NCBI RefSeq assembly: GCF_003852315.1
Contig: NZ_CP027762.1
Coordinates: 2,027,501-2,091,500 of the forward strand
Source of the DNA: Pseudomonas sp. LBUM920
GTDB lineage: Bacteria > Pseudomonadota > Gammaproteobacteria > Pseudomonadales > Pseudomonadaceae
Length of the DNA: 64,000 nt
Direction of reading: 5' to 3'
Both the position numbers and the translations under genes were made by a program. The notes beneath the pieces were generated by a model, which ran no database searches, was not told the origin of the DNA, and worked only from the letters and a program-made list of their open reading frames with translations. How positions within the stretch are numbered: position 1 is the first letter of the stretch; every line of letters begins with the position of its first letter. This document shows positions 43,678 to 51,080 of the stretch, piece by piece.

Positions 43678-44469
43678 TCAGTTCACCGCGTAGACGTCCT
43701 GTTTTGGCATGAAGAAACGCGCAAAGAGTTCGGACTGGGACTTGATGTTCAGCTTGGTGTAAATATTGCGCCGGTGCACTTTCACCGTTTCTGTCGACAG
43801 GGACAGTTTGCCGGCGATTTCTTTGTTGGAGAATCCGCTCAACAGCAACTTGAGCACGTCCTTTTCACGCGTTGTGATCTGGCTGCCCAGTTGAACAATT
43901 GCCTGCGACCAGGGCGGTGTCTCATTGAGGTTTTTTTCAACGTCGATCTCAAAGCACATACGCTGGTGCATCAATGCCAAAACCCAAGGCTTGATGATAT
44001 CCAGTGTGGTGATCTGTTCCGGGCTGTAGCGCACGTTACTGCCGAATGAAATACACAACGTCCTGTCCTCATCGAGCTGAACGTTGTACTGCACCTCATC
44101 CACCGAGACGTACTGGGCGAAATACTGACGGTAATACTCGGTGGTCAGAAAGTGCTCGGGCGCTATGTCTGACAAGTGAAAAAAGCCACTCTGCGGGTTT
44201 TCCCGGTTGGCAATGTAGAACGGGTCCAGCAGGTACAGCCCTTTGAGGTAGCGCTGAGTCAGGGCATCCACCTCCTCGGCATCGGCCACTTCAGTAAAGC
44301 TGATGACGTTGACCTGTTGATCGCTGAAAACCAGGACAACCCAGTTGTCGATCTGCACATATTCATTCAACACGCGAACCAGCGAGCTCCAGAAAGCCGG
44401 GCGATTGAGCTCCATAATCAGCTTGCCGGCCGATCGGTGCCAGGCCAGGTTATGAAGGTCGAGTGACAT
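43678..44469 (-). CDS. LuxR-type (HTH) transcriptional regulator
   Basis: A 263-residue regulator with a C-terminal LuxR helix-turn-helix (ITTREKDVLKLLLSGFSNKEIAGKLSLSTETVKVHRRNIYTKL, about residues 196-240). The N-terminal 180 residues lack the signature Trp/Tyr/Asp set of acyl-homoserine-lactone receptors as far as I can judge, so it is a LuxR solo. It is divergent from the orphan PotF-like binding protein gene, with 138 bases between, which suggests it controls that gene. Confidence 0.85.
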   Translation of the reverse strand: MSLDLHNLAWHRSAGKLIMELNRPAFWSSLVRVLNEYVQIDNWVVLVFSDQQVNVISFTEVADAEEVDALTQRYLKGLYLLDPFYIANRENPQSGFFHLSDIAPEHFLTTEYYRQYFAQYVSVDEVQYNVQLDEDRTLCISFGSNVRYSPEQITTLDIIKPWVLALMHQRMCFEIDVEKNLNETPPWSQAIVQLGSQITTREKDVLKLLLSGFSNKEIAGKLSLSTETVKVHRRNIYTKLNIKSQSELFARFFMPKQDVYAVN

Positions 44470-44607
44470 GTTCTACCCCTTTAGGGTTAGGCGTTCATAG
44501 GCGCGAGCTAAGTACTTGTAGGTATTTACTATTAGACGACGCCGGGTATATTCACCTCCCAGCGGATGCAGGCCATGAAGGCCTGTCGTTTTGACAAGGA
44601 TAGTTAT

Positions 44608-45711
44608 ATGAGTCAATCACATTTGCGAGCCATTTTTTTGGCCTCGCTTGTCTGTGTAGGTATCAGTGCGCCTGCTGCGGGGGCGCAACCTCAGGTGAAT
44701 CTGTACAACTGGTTCGGGTTGATCGCGCCAGAGACGCCCAAGGAATTCGAGCAAAAAACCGGCGCGCGCATGCACGTGGATGCCTTCGACAGCGCCGAGA
44801 TCATGCAGAGCAAGGTCATGGCCGGGCGCACGGGCTATGACGTGGTTGTCGCCACCTCCAATGTCCTGCCAAGCCTGATCAAGGCGGGCGTGCTTGCACC
44901 GCTGGACCGCGACCAACTGAGCAACTTTTCCCATATCGACCCAGAGATGTTGGCGCTGCTTTCGGTGAATGATCCGGGCAACCGCTACGCCGTGCCTTAC
45001 CTGTGGGGCACCACCGGGATTGGCTATGACGTTGATAAAGTCAAAGCCGCGTTGGGTGACAACGCCCCGGTGGACAGCTGGGACCTGATCTTTAAAGAAG
45101 AAAACATCAGCAAGCTCAAGTCCTGCGGCGTGGCGATGCTCGACTCGCCCAGCGAGGTCATTTCGATCGCGTTGCATTACCTCGGCCTGCCGAGCAACAG
45201 CCAGAACCCTGAGGATTACCAGAAGGCTCAGGCGCTGCTGTTGAAAATCCGTCCCTATATTCTCTACTTCGACTCCTCCAGAACCGACGCCGACTTTGCC
45301 GATGGCAATATTTGTGTGGTCGTGGGCTGGGCGAGCGGGGCGCTGACGGCGCAGGCCATCAATGAGAAAAACAACACCGGGCGCAAAATTGCCTACAGCC
45401 TGCCTCGTGAGGGCGGGTTGGTGTGGTCGGAAAACTTTGTGCTGCTCAAAGATGCGCCCCATGCCAAGGAAGGTCTGGCGTTCATCAATTACATGCTTGA
45501 ACCGCAAGTGATTGCCAAGAGCTCGAACCACACGCTGTACCCGAACGCTAACAAGGACGCCACTGAGTTCGTCGAGCAGAAGCTGCGCGACAACCCTTGG
45601 ATTTATCCTGACAAGCATACGGTTGCCACACTTGTTCCGCTTGAACCACTACCGTTGAAGTTGGAGCGAATCCGCACGCGCGTGTGGACCAAGGTCAAGA
45701 GCGGTACATAA
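44608..45711 (+). CDS. PotF/SpuD-like polyamine-binding periplasmic protein, orphan
   Basis: A 367-residue protein with a signal peptide (LASLVCVGISAPAAGAQ) and the spermidine/putrescine-binding fold: VNLYNWFGLIAPETPKEFEQKTG, YDVVVATSNVLPSLIKAGVL, YAVPYLWGTTGIGYD, VVGWASGALTAQ and the C-terminal LKLERIRTRVWTKVKSG. ATG 44608, behind AAGGA, is used. No polyamine permease or ATPase genes are nearby, so it either borrows another transporter or works as a sensor. Two small unknown genes follow. Confidence 0.9.
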   Translation: MSQSHLRAIFLASLVCVGISAPAAGAQPQVNLYNWFGLIAPETPKEFEQKTGARMHVDAFDSAEIMQSKVMAGRTGYDVVVATSNVLPSLIKAGVLAPLDRDQLSNFSHIDPEMLALLSVNDPGNRYAVPYLWGTTGIGYDVDKVKAALGDNAPVDSWDLIFKEENISKLKSCGVAMLDSPSEVISIALHYLGLPSNSQNPEDYQKAQALLLKIRPYILYFDSSRTDADFADGNICVVVGWASGALTAQAINEKNNTGRKIAYSLPREGGLVWSENFVLLKDAPHAKEGLAFINYMLEPQVIAKSSNHTLYPNANKDATEFVEQKLRDNPWIYPDKHTVATLVPLEPLPLKLERIRTRVWTKVKSGT

Positions 45712-45749
45712 CCCCGCGTGGCATTCATCTTTATTGGCAGAGGGCTTAC

Positions 45750-45950
45750 ATGGCTATTTGCAAAGAAACCAAAGCCGACACTCATCAATTAGTGACGCTG
45801 ATAAAGATGGTTGAGGCCTATGAGGCGCAAAGCACCCACGGCCTCACGTCACTGGGTAATGAAAAACAACTGCTGAACCGCATCAAGGCATTGCTCCATA
45901 AACATGATGGGGGAGTCGCTCGACGAAAGTCGATCAGCGCCGGCGTATGA
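45750..45950 (+). CDS. Small protein of unknown function (66 residues)
   Basis: Starts at ATG 45750 with GAGGG 6 bases upstream and lies 38 bases after the binding-protein gene. It is predicted to be helical and charged (TLIKMVEAYEAQ, LLNRIKALLHKHDGGVARRK). No signal peptide or membrane segment. I do not recognise it; its position suggests co-transcription with the binding protein. Confidence 0.65.
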   Translation: MAICKETKADTHQLVTLIKMVEAYEAQSTHGLTSLGNEKQLLNRIKALLHKHDGGVARRKSISAGV

Positions 45951-46027
45951 ACGGGGCCATAGCGTCCCAGCGTTAGCCGTCGGCAGACCAAGGGGCTGTC
46001 GCAGCGTTTTCAGGGAGGAGAAAAATC

Positions 46028-46273
46028 ATGCGCCAAGCGGCTAACCCATACGTTTTGAAGCCGGACGAATACCAGGCTTACAAGGACATCGAAGAACAGA
46101 TCGGCCACTGCACGCCCGAACAAGCCTGGGCGATGTATTACGTCTCGAGCGGGATGGTGCGCGAGTTCATCACGCTGGCGGTGATGGAGCATATCGGTCG
46201 CGGCAATCGGGCGCTGTTGCTCGAGTTTCCCGACCTTGCCCGGCTTCAAAACAGCGGCCAAGGCGCGCTCTAA
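46028..46273 (+). CDS. Small protein of unknown function (81 residues)
   Basis: Strong ribosome binding site GGGAGGAG 7 bases before ATG 46028. The protein is soluble, with one segment of mild hydrophobicity (AWAMYYVSSGMVREFITLAVMEHIG). No family recognised. It is the last gene of the SBP cluster and ends 21 bases before the convergent MocR gene. Confidence 0.65.
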   Translation: MRQAANPYVLKPDEYQAYKDIEEQIGHCTPEQAWAMYYVSSGMVREFITLAVMEHIGRGNRALLLEFPDLARLQNSGQGAL

Positions 46274-46294
46274 CGGGTGTCGATGCATGCGTGA

Positions 46295-47776
46295 TCAACG
46301 CTTGCTCATCACCCGCGCCAACCGCAGCGTGGCTTCCCGGAGCTCATCCCGATCAAGCGAGGCAAACCCCAGGCGCAGGGCATTTTCCGGCACATTCAGC
46401 GGTGAAAACTGACGCGCACTGCGCACCACCACGCCCTGGCCCCGGGCTGTGGCGAGCAACTGATCGACGTCGGTTTCATCCTGGAAGCGAACCCAGAGGG
46501 CCAGGCCGCCTTCAGGCTCGCGCACCTTGATTCGATCGCCAAATGCGCTGTGCAAACAGCTCTGCAGCACCTCTCGACGCGCTACGTATTCTTTCGAAAC
46601 ACGGCGCAGGTGCTTCTTCAATTCCCCCTGATTGATCAGGTCCGCGAGCATTTTTTGTGCAACCGCGTCGGTGTCGCCTACCACCAGTGCCGCGCTGTTC
46701 TGCAGCACCTCAATCACGCTGGCCGGAGCCACCACATAACTGCAACGAAACGTCGACCCCAACGCCTTGGATAGCGAGCCGATGTAGATCACATGGCGTT
46801 GCGCGCCATCACTGGCCAGCGGCAGATAGGGGCGTCCGTTGAAGTGATATTCGTGGTCGTAGTCTTCTTCGATCACGCAGAAATTGTGCTGCGCCGCCAA
46901 CGCCAGCAGGTGTTGCCGACGGGCCGCATGCAGGCTCACCGTGGTAGGAAACTGGTGGTGCGGCGTGAGGTAAATCATCCTTACATCATGTGCGTGGCAT
47001 AACTGCTCGATGTGGTCCGTGCGACAGCCTTCATCGTCCATGTCGACGGTGATCAAATGTGCGCCGAGCTTGCGGAAAATTTCCCACGCCGGCGGGTAAC
47101 TCAGACGCTCCACCAACACCACATCACCGGGTTTGATCAGCAGGCTGGCCGTCAGGTACAGCGACACCTGAGTGCCGGGCGTGAGGCAGATATTCTCGGC
47201 GCTGACTGCCAGCCCGCGATTGTTGCGCAGCATCTCTGCCAGCGCGCAACGCAATTCATAGCCGGTGCCCTCGCTGCCGTAGCGCACCGAGTTGGACGCA
47301 AAACTGCTGCGCAGGGCATTGCGGTAATAGCGGTGTAAAACGGCCTGGGGCAGCAAGCGGTGGTCGCAGGCACCGTTATCGAAAAACAGCGCGTCATGCC
47401 GATGCTGCAGGGCGATGACTTGCGCATTCTGCTCGAAATACGGCACCACTGGCTGCGCCAGCAGTGGCGGGGCAAAAGAGTGCTGCGCGCGGTTGGACGC
47501 GGGCGTTGGCGCCAATTGCGCATTGACGAACGTGCCCCGGCGCGGCTCGCTGATCAGCCAGCCTTTGGTCGACGCTTCCTCGTAAGCCAGGATCACCGTC
47601 TTGCGGTTGACGTCGAGCATCTGCGCCATTTCCCGTGTGCCCGGCAGCAGCGTGCCGGGCGGCAGCCTTCCTTCGAGGATGGCCTGCACCAGGCCTTCGG
47701 CAATCTTGCGATAGGACGCCTGGGTGGTGCTCTCATCGAGCTTGAGGAGCGGGCGCCATTTACGCATCTGGACCAT
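46295..47776 (-). CDS. MocR/GabR-type regulator (GntR HTH + aminotransferase domain)
   Basis: A 493-residue fusion of an N-terminal GntR winged helix (PGTREMAQMLDVNRKTVILAYEE, about residues 45-67) and an aminotransferase-like domain with the PLP lysine in YIGSLSKALGST and IEEDYDHEYHF. Divergent from the ferredoxin-reductase-M24 fusion gene, 78 bases away, with an inverted repeat between, so it probably controls that gene. Among MocR proteins it is closest in layout to GabR, but the effector cannot be inferred. Confidence 0.9.
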   Translation of the reverse strand: MVQMRKWRPLLKLDESTTQASYRKIAEGLVQAILEGRLPPGTLLPGTREMAQMLDVNRKTVILAYEEASTKGWLISEPRRGTFVNAQLAPTPASNRAQHSFAPPLLAQPVVPYFEQNAQVIALQHRHDALFFDNGACDHRLLPQAVLHRYYRNALRSSFASNSVRYGSEGTGYELRCALAEMLRNNRGLAVSAENICLTPGTQVSLYLTASLLIKPGDVVLVERLSYPPAWEIFRKLGAHLITVDMDDEGCRTDHIEQLCHAHDVRMIYLTPHHQFPTTVSLHAARRQHLLALAAQHNFCVIEEDYDHEYHFNGRPYLPLASDGAQRHVIYIGSLSKALGSTFRCSYVVAPASVIEVLQNSAALVVGDTDAVAQKMLADLINQGELKKHLRRVSKEYVARREVLQSCLHSAFGDRIKVREPEGGLALWVRFQDETDVDQLLATARGQGVVVRSARQFSPLNVPENALRLGFASLDRDELREATLRLARVMSKR

Positions 47777-47785
47777 CTTAAGTAT

Positions 47786-47807
47786 CCAAAACTGGAGGTT
47801 TTAATGG
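47786..47807. promoter_or_regulatory. Inverted repeat between divergent MocR and fusion genes
   Basis: CCAAAAC (47786-47792) faces GTTTTAATGG (47798-47807) in the 78-base divergent region: AAAAC/GTTTT are perfect inverted halves around TGGAG, with CCA and TGG outside. This is a plausible binding site for the MocR regulator. Confidence 0.45.
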
Positions 47808-47854
47808 GCCTAGTCTAGCGCAACAATCAAGCCTCACTTACCCCTGAGGTTGTT

Positions 47855-49516
47855 ATGAACACACGCCATGTCATCGAACTCGCCCCCTCGGGGAAAACCT
47901 TTGAAGCCGGCGATGAGCTGTTGCTCGACGCGATGCTCGCCAGCGGCCTGTCTGTGCCGTTCTCGTGCCGGCGCGGGGCGTGTGGTTCGTGCAAGGTGGT
48001 GGTCAAGCAAGGCCACTACCGCGCCAAGCAGCTGGCGCCCGGCGCGCCCGCGCCGTGCTACCCGCTGGCAGCGAATGAAATGCTCTTGTGTCAAAGCCAC
48101 GCCTGCGCCGACATGCGCCTGGAGATTCCCGGGTGGTCGCTGGACACCCCCGCGCTGGTGGTCGAGGCGACGGTGCTGAGCAAGCGTGACCTCAGCCCCG
48201 ACATCATTGAGTTGGTGGTGATGCCGGACACGCCGCTGGCCGTAAGGCCGGGCCAGTACCTCAAGTTCCGCCTGGTCGATGGCGACTCGCGCTGTTTCTC
48301 GATCGCCAACCTGCCGGCCGACGGCGATGGGCGCCTGGTGTTTCAGATTCGTCGGGTGCGCGGCGGGCTTTTTTCCGAGACCCTCCTGGACAGCCTTGAG
48401 GCTGGCGATCTGTTGACGCTGGAGGGGCCTTTTGGTGCCTGCACCTGGCAGGACGATGACGATGCGCCTGTGGTGCTGTTCGCCACAGGCACCGGCTACG
48501 CGGGTATCAAGCCGATCCTGCTGAGCGCGTTGAAGCAGGATGTGGAGGTGACGTTTTACTGGGGCGGCGCGCAGGCGGCAGACTTTTACGACCGCGTATT
48601 TCTGGACCAGGCGGTCATCGACCACCCGCGTTTTCACTGGCACCCGGTATTGGCAGCGCAGGGTAGGGTGCAGGAAGTGGCGCTGAGTCATGGGCACCGT
48701 TGGGCGTCGACTCAGGTGTATGCCTGCGGTAACGGCGGCATGATCAGCCAGGCGCGTGCCGATTGCCTCGAAGCGGGTTTGCCGAGCCATCGTTTTGTCG
48801 CCGAAGCGTTTGTACCCAGTGGCCGGTCGAGCGCCGACACGCTGCTCAATGGACTGGATCAAACCTGGGAAAAAGTCGGCCCGCGGTACTCGCTGGACGG
48901 TATGCTCGCCGCGCGTGAAAAAACCATCCGCGCCCTGGCGGCGATTGCCAGCCAGCTCACAGTCGGCATGACCACCGGGCAAGCCCTCGACATGGCCGCC
49001 GCGCAATTGCAGGCCATGGGCGCCTCGCACACCTGGCACCCGACTTACATTCGTTTTGGCGACGACACGGTTCGCCCGCCCAGAGAAGGCATTGACCCAC
49101 TGCGCACGCTGCGTGCCACCGATATCGTGGTGGTCGACCTCGGCCCGGTGTGGGACGGCTACGAGGGCGACTATGGCGACACCTTCGTCTTCGGCGAGTC
49201 AGCGCTGTACCGCGATTGCTTCAAGGTCTTGCATGAAGTGTTCGATGAAACCCGCGAGGCCTGGATGCGCGGCCTGACCGGCTGTGAGCTCTATGACTTT
49301 GCCGAGGAACGGGCCGTTGCCAAGGGCTGGCGGTTGTCGCGCAACCTGGCCGGCCACCGTATTGCGGATTTCCCCCACGCCTTGTTCGGCAATCAGGAAT
49401 TGGCCGCGCTTGAGATCACGCCGAGTGAAATGGTGTGGGTGCTGGAGATCCAGCTCTGCCACCCCACCGAGCCGGTCGGCGGTTTCTTTGAAGATATCCT
49501 GATGCTTGAGGTTTGA
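47855..49516 (+). CDS. Ferredoxin + flavin reductase + M24 metallohydrolase fusion
   Basis: A 553-residue three-part protein. Residues 1-95: 2Fe-2S ferredoxin with Cys38, Cys43, Cys46 (CRRGACGSC) and Cys79. Residues 100-320: FAD/NAD(P) reductase with the flavin motif RCFSIAN (146-152), the nucleotide-binding GTGYAG (212-217) and YACGNGG. Residues 340-553: an M24 (creatinase/aminopeptidase-like) domain with all five metal ligands, Asp428, Asp439, His501, Glu531 and Glu546, so it should bind metal. The first two parts resemble a ring-hydroxylase-type or CDP-glucoseen-type reductase. A reductase linked to a hydrolase is unexpected. No frameshift joins the parts; the linker near 322-340 is continuous. 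Confidence 0.9.
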   Translation: MNTRHVIELAPSGKTFEAGDELLLDAMLASGLSVPFSCRRGACGSCKVVVKQGHYRAKQLAPGAPAPCYPLAANEMLLCQSHACADMRLEIPGWSLDTPALVVEATVLSKRDLSPDIIELVVMPDTPLAVRPGQYLKFRLVDGDSRCFSIANLPADGDGRLVFQIRRVRGGLFSETLLDSLEAGDLLTLEGPFGACTWQDDDDAPVVLFATGTGYAGIKPILLSALKQDVEVTFYWGGAQAADFYDRVFLDQAVIDHPRFHWHPVLAAQGRVQEVALSHGHRWASTQVYACGNGGMISQARADCLEAGLPSHRFVAEAFVPSGRSSADTLLNGLDQTWEKVGPRYSLDGMLAAREKTIRALAAIASQLTVGMTTGQALDMAAAQLQAMGASHTWHPTYIRFGDDTVRPPREGIDPLRTLRATDIVVVDLGPVWDGYEGDYGDTFVFGESALYRDCFKVLHEVFDETREAWMRGLTGCELYDFAEERAVAKGWRLSRNLAGHRIADFPHALFGNQELAALEITPSEMVWVLEIQLCHPTEPVGGFFEDILMLEV

Positions 49517-49620
49517 AGGGTTAACCGCAGCCCGCCGCTGCGCGGGTTGCAACTGCCGGTGCTGGCCGCAACGGCCTGAGCTGGAGCGGGCGCTGCTAAA
49601 AAACAGCGGATGGCCGGTAA

Positions 49621-49791
49621 AGTAATCAGTATTTTGTAGGATGTTTCACCAGCCCTGTCGAACGGGCGAACCTGGTCCTCGAGGATGAGGTCCATAACGA
49701 CGACGCACAGCTGTTACATCTATCGCCGGCAGTCCTGCACACCTTAATGGCCCAAGGGTCGACCCGTGCGGGTGCCGGTGATTGCGCGTAA
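49621..49791 (+). other. Open stretch without start codon, possible gene remnant
   Basis: The frame reads 56 codons from after a stop at 49618 to TAA at 49789, with a protein-like composition (VERANLVLEDEVHNDDAQLL), but no ATG, GTG or TTG occurs before Met at codon 43. It may be the decayed tail of a small gene. The remainder of 49517-49806 shows nothing recognisable. Confidence 0.25.
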
Positions 49792-49806
49792 ATAAGGAGA
49801 TTGATC

Positions 49807-50121
49807 ATGTGGCTTAAACACCTGGCGTTAGGTGTGTTGATTGCACCTTTTGTCACTGCTTGCTTTAGCCAGCCATTCCAGCCCCCCACGGCCGATGCCG
49901 ACTTATGGGAGAAACCCGGCGCCAGCCACCAGGATGTGGTTGCGTCCATGTTGGCGTGTGGTGAAAAGAATGGTTCCGGCATCGATCCCAATGCGAGCTT
50001 CCAGGAGCGGGCGCAGCGCTTTGTGTGTATGAAGCGTGCTGGCTACACGCGGCGTGACGGTTTCGACCTCTGTGCATTGCACCCCAAGGCGCCGTTGAGG
50101 GCCTGTGAGTCGGCGCAATGA
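49807..50121 (+). CDS. Small exported lipoprotein with conserved cysteines
   Basis: 104 residues from ATG 49807, 7 bases after AAGGAG. A lipoprotein signal (LALGVLIAPFVTAC) with Cys at about residue 19 is followed by a mature part with cysteines in MLACGEKN, FVCMKRAGY, DLCALHP and RACES, which could form two disulfides in the periplasm. Unknown function. It begins a run of three small lipoprotein genes. Confidence 0.7.
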   Translation: MWLKHLALGVLIAPFVTACFSQPFQPPTADADLWEKPGASHQDVVASMLACGEKNGSGIDPNASFQERAQRFVCMKRAGYTRRDGFDLCALHPKAPLRACESAQ

Positions 50122-50183
50122 AACCACAAAAACAACGCTCTGTTTTTAAGGGCTCGGCATTCAACGCGATAGGGACATCACCT

Positions 50184-50438
50184 GTGAAATATGCCATCTG
50201 CGCCACCTTGCTGCTGTCGCTGAGCGGCTGCCTGACCATGTCGGGTGAATACACTGTCACGGCTCACGACGCCTCCGGCGCCCAGATAACCAGGCTCGGC
50301 ACCTTCACCGCCGAGGGCCATAACATTTACCCCATACGCAATGCGTTCTGCCTCAATGCGCCGGGGGCGACGGTCATCATTCGCGATGCCCGGACCGGCG
50401 AGGAACTGCGCAGCGAAAGCCCTTATCACTGCCGTTAA
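50184..50438 (+). CDS. Small lipoprotein
   Basis: An open frame starts at ATG 50118, overlapping the previous stop, but GTG 50184 gives a compact lipoprotein: signal KYAICATLLLSLSGC, then 70 mature residues with two cysteines (NAFCLNAPG, SPYHCR). With the 50118 start, 22 extra residues would precede the signal, which is unusual. Function unknown. Confidence 0.6.
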   Translation: MKYAICATLLLSLSGCLTMSGEYTVTAHDASGAQITRLGTFTAEGHNIYPIRNAFCLNAPGATVIIRDARTGEELRSESPYHCR

Positions 50439-50459
50439 GCCTCAAAAAAAAGGATTTCC

Positions 50460-51008
50460 ATGAGAGTGTTTCTGATAGCAGGCCTGGCCGTGGCCGTGAG
50501 TGGCTGCGGCAATATTTCCAATATCCGTGCTTACAACACGCCCTATGTTGAACCCACAGCAGGGGATACCGCACGCTTGCGCGTGATCACCAATGGCATG
50601 GCGCGCGGTGTGCCGGGCCGTGACTGCATCGACTGGCGTGTGCCTGGCGCCGGGGTGATGGCCGTGTCCGAATCCGGCTTTGCGGGTAGGAATAATGGCC
50701 GCAGCCTGGGCATGCCCGAGAGCAACCGCCGGGTGGAGGCGCAAGGCTCGGCGCGTAGCGAACTGAAGGTGCCGGCGAACAAGCCCTTTGCCATGAACTT
50801 CCAGAGTGAGGGCTATGTTTCTGGCGGCAATGCCTACAGCTGCAGGCAGAGCTTTCACTTCACCCCCAAGGCCGGGCAAGATTACGAACTGATCCTGCTG
50901 GACGGTGGCCAGTGCCTGATTGCGTTGCAGCGCCTGAACCCGACGGGGAAACCGCAGAACGTGCCGGTAGAGAAGGCCAAGCTGTGCAATGCGATGGATA
51001 TGTTTTAG
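50460..51008 (+). CDS. Exported lipoprotein of unknown function
   Basis: 182 residues with a short lipoprotein signal (LIAGLAVAVSGC). The mature protein includes the paired-cysteine segments GRDCIDWRVPG, AYSCRQSFHF, GGQCLIA and KLCNAMDMF. It follows the preceding lipoprotein by 21 bases with AAAGGA as ribosome binding site. Not recognised as a characterised family. Confidence 0.75.
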   Translation: MRVFLIAGLAVAVSGCGNISNIRAYNTPYVEPTAGDTARLRVITNGMARGVPGRDCIDWRVPGAGVMAVSESGFAGRNNGRSLGMPESNRRVEAQGSARSELKVPANKPFAMNFQSEGYVSGGNAYSCRQSFHFTPKAGQDYELILLDGGQCLIALQRLNPTGKPQNVPVEKAKLCNAMDMF

Positions 51009-51030
51009 GCCGCAAGCCAGGCCTGTTTAA

Positions 51031-51064
51031 CCACAACGCCGATCAATCTTGATCGGCGTTGTGG
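51031..51064. terminator. Terminator between convergent lipoprotein and dipeptidase genes
   Basis: Perfect 14-bp stem CCACAACGCCGATC / GATCGGCGTTGTGG with loop AATCTT, followed by GTTTA. The central stem matches that of the tRNA terminator at 42263-42294. Confidence 0.8.
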
Positions 51065-51080
51065 TGTTTACCTTGGCTTA

